A stretch of 10,163 bases of DNA from Anaerolineales bacterium. Its GTDB lineage: Bacteria; Chloroflexota; Anaerolineae; Anaerolineales; VGOW01. A program made the position numbers and the translations under genes. This document shows, one piece after another, positions 6,222 to 10,163 of the stretch. The notes under the pieces are model-generated. The model was not told the DNA's origin. It did not search any database and saw only the letters and a program-made list of their open reading frames with translations. The stretch lies in assembly GCA_919901875.1 (NCBI GenBank), contig CAKKQG010000472.1, positions 1 through 10,163 on the forward strand. Reading direction: 5' to 3'. How positions within the stretch are numbered: position 1 is the stretch's first letter; each line of letters opens with the position of its first letter.

Positions 6222-6892
6222 GCTTTCCTCTTTTTCATTTCTTCAATCATGGTTGCCGAGAAGCCGGCGATTTCGGCAAACGTCAGTTGCGCGTCAGGCA
6301 GTTGCCACAACCATTCAACCTTGATCCAAAAGTTTGGCACAGCGGCGGAGCGATACACACCTTGACTCGGGTTGACCGACTCAAACACGCCATCGGCATT
6401 GCGTTGATAAAACGTGGCGCGGTGGCGGCGCGGGCGTGGGTCAATAATCCAATACTCTTGTACGCCACATTCTTGATATTCCACAAATTTGTCATCGTAA
6501 TCGCGCGAGACGCTGTCATCCGACACAACTTCAATGATCAAATCTGCCGCGCCTTCGAGTCGGCGCGGCGTGAGGCGATCTACGTGAGCCGTGCCGACAA
6601 ACAATATATCGGGTTCGCGCGAGTTGCGGTCGGGATCACATTGCATCTCAAAAGGCGAGAGCATGACGCGCCCTAAATTGAAAAACTCAACAAAGAGTTT
6701 CAAGAGCGTATTCAAGAAACCAACGATATCTTGATGAACAGTTAGCGGCGGCATAGAATAAACGATCTCCTTGTTAACCCACTCCACTTGTCGCCCGTCG
6801 TGCGGCAACGCCAAATAATCTTCGTAGCTCATCTGCGTTGAATCTACAACTGTTGCAGATTCAACGACTGGGGTGATTGTTGCTTCAGTCAT
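6218..6892 (-). CDS. Uma2 family (DUF820) PD-(D/E)XK nuclease-fold protein
   Basis: This is a 224-residue soluble protein. After a variable N-terminus (1-20), the Uma2 core begins at MSYEDYLALP and includes EWVNKEIV (37-44), EPDILFV (93-99, Asp95), LEGAADLIIEVVS (112-124, Glu121) and the hallmark DDKFVEYQECGVQEYWIIDP (133-152, Lys135). These fit the metal-binding Asp/Glu residues of a restriction-endonuclease-like fold. Uma2 proteins are abundant in cyanobacteria and Chloroflexota, often in many copies; their cellular role is not settled and nuclease activity is assumed from the fold. AAGGAA lies about 8 bases before ATG 6892. The stop overlaps the start of the oxidoreductase gene, making a two-gene operon of no obvious shared function. 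Confidence 0.93.
   Translation of the reverse strand: MTEATITPVVESATVVDSTQMSYEDYLALPHDGRQVEWVNKEIVYSMPPLTVHQDIVGFLNTLLKLFVEFFNLGRVMLSPFEMQCDPDRNSREPDILFVGTAHVDRLTPRRLEGAADLIIEVVSDDSVSRDYDDKFVEYQECGVQEYWIIDPRPRRHRATFYQRNADGVFESVNPSQGVYRSAAVPNFWIKVEWLWQLPDAQLTFAEIAGFSATMIEEMKKRKA
6837..6865. repeat. 29-bp near-perfect palindrome inside the 5' end of the Uma2 gene
   Basis: GTTGAATCT (6837-6845) and AGATTCAAC (6857-6865) are exact complements, and the centre CAACTGTTG is itself a palindrome; only one base pair (6846/6856) mismatches. It covers about codons 10-19, where the protein is poorly conserved. It could fold in the mRNA or act as an operator, but no function is shown. Confidence 0.5.
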
Positions 6893-6916
6893 AGCGCAAT
6901 TCCTTTCTCACTATCT

Positions 6917-6922
6917 ATTTTA
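6917..6922 (-). promoter_or_regulatory. Possible -10 box for the Uma2/oxidoreductase operon
   Basis: The minus strand reads TAAAAT (5/6 match to TATAAT) about 25 bases upstream of ATG 6892, below a T-rich stretch. No convincing -35 is found 15-18 bases further upstream, so this is tentative. The 59-base gap between the ATPase and Uma2 genes holds nothing else recognisable. Confidence 0.3.
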
Positions 6923-6951
6923 CACACAAATAAAAAAACCACCTTCCGTCT

Positions 6952-8013
6952 CTACTCTTCTACCCTCGCCGCCTCGCCGTTATAAAAACACGCCAACGGA
7001 TGCCCGGCGTTGTACCACACCCGCACCGGCGTGCCGGGTTTAAGGTTGAGCGTATGAGGTTGCAAGCTGTGCAACAATCGCCCCGACGGCAACCGCACGC
7101 GATAAACGTTCATCGCCCCTTTAAAGTGGCGGGCGAGGATCAATGATTTTGAATCACGATCAGCCGCCAGCGTCACATCATCGGCGCGCACTACCAATTC
7201 AACTTGAGCGCCAAGCGGCAACGCCATGCGCTGTGGGATGAGACCGATCTCGGTCAGGACGCCTTCGCTCTGCACTTCGCCCGGCAGAAAATCGGTGTGA
7301 CCCAAAAATTCGGCGACGAAGCGTGAGGCGGGCTGATGAAAAAGTGATTCGGGCGCGGCGAGTTGTTCGAGACGACCTTTGTTAAGGAGCGCGATACGAT
7401 CACACATAAACAACGCTTCTTCTTGATCGTGCGTGACGAAGATCGCCGTGGCGTTCATACTCCGCAAGATCGCCCGCACTTGTTCGCGCACCAACGCCCG
7501 ACGATCGGCATCGAGGTTGCTAAACGGTTCATCGAGCAACAACAACACCGGCTCGCGGGCGAGGGCGCGCGCCAACGCCACCCGTTGCCGCTCGCCGCCG
7601 GAGAGTTCGTGCGGATAACGCTCCGCCATGTCACTCAAGCCGATCAGGCGCAGCAGATACTCAGTAGTGTCTTTTATTTTTTCTCGTGATTGCCCCTTGA
7701 GTCCAAACGCTACATTTTGGCGCACAGTGAGATGCGGGAAGAGGGCATAATCTTGAAAGACCATGCCCACGCCGCGCTTCTCGGGCGAGACCCAGTTCGT
7801 GCCCGTCACCGCACGCGCGTTGATGAGGATCGTTCCCGAGTCCGGGCGTTCGAAACCGGCGATGAGGCGCAAGGTGGACGTTTTGCCGCAGCCGCTCGGA
7901 CCCACAAGACCGAGTATCTCGCCTTTGTTCATCGTCAGCGAAATATGATCCACCGCCAAGGCCGAGTCGGCAGTGTATTGTTTAGTAACGTTAATTAATT
8001 CGAGGGCAGTCAT
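6952..8013 (-). CDS. fbpC: Ferric iron ABC transporter ATP-binding protein (FbpC-like)
   Basis: This 353-residue cytoplasmic ATPase subunit powers the importer formed with the adjacent permease and binding protein. All ABC motifs are intact: Walker A GPSGCGKTS (38-46), Q-loop FQDYALFPH (Gln87), signature LSGGERQR (137-144), Walker B LLLLDEPFSNLD (157-168) and the H-loop His195 in THDQEE. Residues after about 235 form the TOBE-like regulatory domain of the iron/spermidine/sulfate (CUT1-like) subclass. The start lies 9 bases after the permease stop and lacks a Shine-Dalgarno sequence, which points to translation coupled to the permease. The iron assignment rests mainly on the binding protein; the ATPase alone could equally be called PotA-like or 2-aminoethylphosphonate-type. 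Confidence 0.92.
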   Translation of the reverse strand: MTALELINVTKQYTADSALAVDHISLTMNKGEILGLVGPSGCGKTSTLRLIAGFERPDSGTILINARAVTGTNWVSPEKRGVGMVFQDYALFPHLTVRQNVAFGLKGQSREKIKDTTEYLLRLIGLSDMAERYPHELSGGERQRVALARALAREPVLLLLDEPFSNLDADRRALVREQVRAILRSMNATAIFVTHDQEEALFMCDRIALLNKGRLEQLAAPESLFHQPASRFVAEFLGHTDFLPGEVQSEGVLTEIGLIPQRMALPLGAQVELVVRADDVTLAADRDSKSLILARHFKGAMNVYRVRLPSGRLLHSLQPHTLNLKPGTPVRVWYNAGHPLACFYNGEAARVEE

Positions 8014-8022
8014 GAAGCGAAA

Positions 8023-9609
8023 TTATACATCGCTCACATTTCGTCTCAACAAAAACGCCAAGGGGATCGCCGCGCAGATGAGCAACAACAACGCGGCAGG
8101 CGCGGCTTGCGTATAGACTCCATCGGACGCCGCCAACCACACCCGCACCGCCAGCGTATCAAAACCCGCCGGACGCAATAACAATGTCGCCGGCAATTCT
8201 TTGAGTGAGGTGAGAAAGACCAACGCCCCACCTGCCAGCAGACCCGGAAAGATCAACGGCACGACCACCGTCAGCACAACGTTTAATGGAGAACGCCCCA
8301 ACGATTGCGCCGCCTCTTCCAGCGAAGGCGAGAGCCCCATCAACGCCGACTCACTGGAACGCACCGCTTGCGGGATGTGCCGCACGATATATGCCAGCAC
8401 CACCATGAACGGCGTCCCGTAGAGAAACGGCACACCGCGATTGATCAACAAAATTAAACTTAGCGCCACCACCACACCGGGCAAGGCATAACCCACCTGG
8501 CAAACGCGCGAGATCAAACGCGAGGTGAGGCGCGGAAAGCGCACGGCGAGATAAGCGACAGGAATCGAAAGAGCCACCGCGCTCACGGCGGCAACACCTG
8601 AGCTCCACACACTGTTCCACAAATGAAGCGGCAGCTCTTGAGTCGAGAGGCGATAAATATCCGCCACATAAGATGTATCCATGAATCCTTGAATCGTCCA
8701 GGCGATCAAAACGATCAACGGCACGATCACTGTTGCCGCCGACACCAGCGACACAAACGTGAACGCCAGCCAACGCCAGGCGCGCAACGGTAAAAGCGGC
8801 GCGGGTCGCCACGAGCCGCTCACTTGCTCAAAGCGCCGCCGACCTTGCAGACGCAGCTCTGCCATCAACACCACGACGGCGATGATCACCAACACACCAC
8901 TCAAAATTGAAGCGGCATTGCGATCATAACGTCCGCTCAATTGAATGAAGATCGCCGCGCTGAAAGTTTCGTAACGCAACAAGGCTACCGTGCCGTATTC
9001 AGCCAGGATGTCCAAGACCACTAACAACGCGCCCGCCGTCAACCCGGGACGCAGGGTAGGCAAAGTCACTTCCCACAATGTCTGCCAAGTGTTGCGCCCC
9101 AACGAACGCGATGCCTCTTCGAGCGAAGCGTGCAGTGTGCGAAACGCCGCCGCGCTCAACAAGAATACATATGGATACATGAACAAGGTGAGCATAAACG
9201 TCGCGCCCAAAAATCCAAACGGACTCGGCAAAGGTATATCCACGCCTAACGTTTGCGTGAAGAACTGCGGGATGATGCCGCCGCGCGGACGCAACAATGC
9301 CACATGCACCACCGCGCCAATGAAGGCCGGGATGGCGAGCGGCACTGCCAGCAGCCAACGCCACACATTGCGCCACGGCAGATCGGTGCGTTCTACCAAC
9401 CAGGCTAACGTCGTGCCAAGAGTCGTTGTGCCAACCGTGACGGCGATCATCAACGACAACGTGTTGAGCATGAGCTCAAACAGGCGTGTTTCGATCAGCC
9501 GCGTCCACGTTTCAGGGTCAGCCGTAAGAGCGCGATAGAGGATATAAAACAACGGGGTGGCAATTAACGCCGCAACCGCGCCCGCCGTAAACAGCAGCGG
9601 ACGCGGCAT
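8023..9609 (-). CDS. fbpB: Ferric iron ABC transporter permease, two-domain (FbpB-like)
   Basis: This integral membrane permease of 528 residues consists of two tandem BPD_transp_1 domains with about 12 membrane segments, as in FbpB/SfuB. Each half carries an EAA loop that docks the ATPase: EEASRSLGRNTWQTLWEVTL (164-183) and LEEAAQSLGRSPLNVVLTVV (430-449). Start choice: ATG at 9609 has AGGA nine bases upstream. A longer frame from ATG 9666 would add 19 residues (MTLSKLNTWLTRRNIGKKT), but it is preceded directly by a heptad repeat and has no ribosome site; its basic composition means it cannot be fully excluded. It lies between the binding protein and ATPase genes in the canonical Fbp order. 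It takes Fe3+ handed over by the periplasmic or lipid-anchored binding protein and passes it through the membrane. Confidence 0.92.
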   Translation of the reverse strand: MPRPLLFTAGAVAALIATPLFYILYRALTADPETWTRLIETRLFELMLNTLSLMIAVTVGTTTLGTTLAWLVERTDLPWRNVWRWLLAVPLAIPAFIGAVVHVALLRPRGGIIPQFFTQTLGVDIPLPSPFGFLGATFMLTLFMYPYVFLLSAAAFRTLHASLEEASRSLGRNTWQTLWEVTLPTLRPGLTAGALLVVLDILAEYGTVALLRYETFSAAIFIQLSGRYDRNAASILSGVLVIIAVVVLMAELRLQGRRRFEQVSGSWRPAPLLPLRAWRWLAFTFVSLVSAATVIVPLIVLIAWTIQGFMDTSYVADIYRLSTQELPLHLWNSVWSSGVAAVSAVALSIPVAYLAVRFPRLTSRLISRVCQVGYALPGVVVALSLILLINRGVPFLYGTPFMVVLAYIVRHIPQAVRSSESALMGLSPSLEEAAQSLGRSPLNVVLTVVVPLIFPGLLAGGALVFLTSLKELPATLLLRPAGFDTLAVRVWLAASDGVYTQAAPAALLLLICAAIPLAFLLRRNVSDV

Positions 9610-9666
9610 CGTTTTTTTTCCTATGTTACGGCGCGTGAGCCAAGTGTTTAGTTTAGAGAGAGTCAT

Positions 9667-9722
9667 GCGTATCGCATATCGCGTATAGCATATCGCGTAT
9701 CACGCATCACGTATCACGCAAT
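9667..9722. repeat. Degenerate heptad repeat, unit GCGTATC/GCATATC (8 copies)
   Basis: Eight contiguous 7-base units start at 9667, alternating GCGTATC and GCATATC-like forms, then ACGCATC, ACGTATC and ACGCAAT. They abut the longer alternative start of the permease gene at 9666. Confidence 0.9.
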
Positions 9723-9724
9723 GT

Positions 9725-9780
9725 GCCATTCGCCATCCGCCATTCGCCATTCGCCATCCGCCATTCGCCATCCGCTATCG
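9725..9780. repeat. Heptad repeat, unit GCCATTC/GCCATCC (8 copies)
   Basis: Seven units of GCCATTC or GCCATCC are followed by a decayed GCTATCG, all in exact 7-base register. The tract ends 6 bases before the stop codon of the binding protein gene. Together with 9667-9722 it fills the whole gap between fbpA-like and fbpB-like genes, where differential expression of the binding protein is usually set. No rho-independent terminator is visible. Confidence 0.92.
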
Positions 9781-9786
9781 GCTCGC

Positions 9787-10163
9787 TTAGGGAATCTTCG
9801 CTTTCTCCAACATCGTCAGCGTGCTATTCAAACTTTGAGCCGCATTCACAATATCAAAGACCGCAATGCGATAATTGTTCAACGGCGCAACATCCTTGTG
9901 CAACGGCGCGTCTTTGCGAAGCGGGTATTCGTAATTTAACTGCGCAAAAACTTCTTGCCCTTCTGCCGAGAGCAGATAATCCACAAAGGCTTTCGCGTTA
10001 TTTAGATTCTTCGCGCTTTTGATTATGCCTGCGCCTGTGGTGTTGACCATCAAGCCAATCTGGTCATTTCCCTGATCAGGATAGATCACCGCCACCTTGC
10101 TTTTCTCAGCAACTTGCAAATGATAGTAATAGTGATTCACCAAGCCGATCTTGAACTCGCCCG
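9787..10163 (-). CDS. fbpA: Ferric iron ABC transporter substrate-binding protein, C-terminal part (FbpA-like)
   Basis: The reading frame is open to the right window edge, so only the last 125 residues are seen; the true start and signal sequence lie outside. The first visible residues GEFKIGLVNHYYYHLQ contain the tandem tyrosines which in FbpA/FutA proteins coordinate Fe3+. IYPDQGNDQIGLMVNTTGAG and the later AKAFVDYLLSAEGQEVFAQL and NYEYPLR are typical of the C-terminal lobe of bacterial extracellular solute-binding proteins of this class. The protein captures ferric iron outside the membrane and delivers it to the adjacent permease. The stop (TAA) is 6 bases from a heptad repeat tract. A Fur-type operator, if any, would lie upstream of the gene and cannot be seen here. 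Confidence 0.9.
   Translation of the reverse strand, partial: GEFKIGLVNHYYYHLQVAEKSKVAVIYPDQGNDQIGLMVNTTGAGIIKSAKNLNNAKAFVDYLLSAEGQEVFAQLNYEYPLRKDAPLHKDVAPLNNYRIAVFDIVNAAQSLNSTLTMLEKAKIP

Noticed and set aside
6932..6951. T-run on the minus strand just after the ATPase stop, as a possible rho-independent terminator
   Set aside because: Seven T residues are present, but no GC-rich stem precedes them in the ATPase 3' end.
8201..9538. Plus-strand and alternative minus-strand frames inside the permease gene
   Set aside because: They are shadows of the permease frame, whose membrane segments and EAA motifs are unbroken.
9725..9780. CRISPR array
   Set aside because: The periodicity is 7 bases with no spacers; it is a short tandem repeat.

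Overview
All nine genes that can be supported lie on the minus strand, so the window reads from right to left. GC content looks moderate, just above half. An F420-type LLM oxidoreductase, a Uma2 nuclease-fold protein, a NACHT protein ending in an FGE-sulfatase fold, and many intergenic tracts of degenerate 7-base repeats together suggest an environmental member of the Chloroflexota (Anaerolineae-like). No rRNA or marker gene is present, so this is inference. A cyanobacterial or other large-genome bacterial origin is not excluded.

Right end (6952-10163): an Fbp-type ferric iron ABC importer in the order binding protein (C-terminal part only, cut by the window edge), double-length permease and ATPase. 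Between the binding protein and the permease are two different heptad-repeat tracts back to back. Middle (5196-6892): a Uma2/DUF820 protein overlaps an F420-dependent LLM oxidoreductase by ATGA. A palindromic dispersed element of about 114 bp follows; it is flanked by a 9-bp direct repeat and by heptad tracts in opposite orientation. A GPH-family sugar:cation symporter (3619-4974) comes next, and its 3' end runs into an octamer-repeat tract.

Left end (1-3459): a tightly packed three-gene operon. It encodes a 144-residue protein of unknown family, a stand-alone C39-like cysteine peptidase, and a large NACHT NTPase with an N-terminal coiled coil, a glycine-rich segment and a C-terminal FGE-sulfatase (C-type-lectin-like) domain cut by the window edge. 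The gaps are 3 and 8 bases and a good promoter candidate lies upstream. The combination of NLR-like ATPase, protease and C-type-lectin-fold ligand domain is the best candidate here for an undescribed sensing or defence system. The FGE fold is also a known target of diversity-generating retroelements, but no reverse transcriptase or template repeat lies inside the window.

The most pervasive unexplained signal is repeat structure. Tracts of period 7 (one of period 8), with unrelated unit sequences, occupy most intergenic gaps and intrude into gene starts and ends. A 63-bp palindromic element sits in frame inside the NACHT gene.
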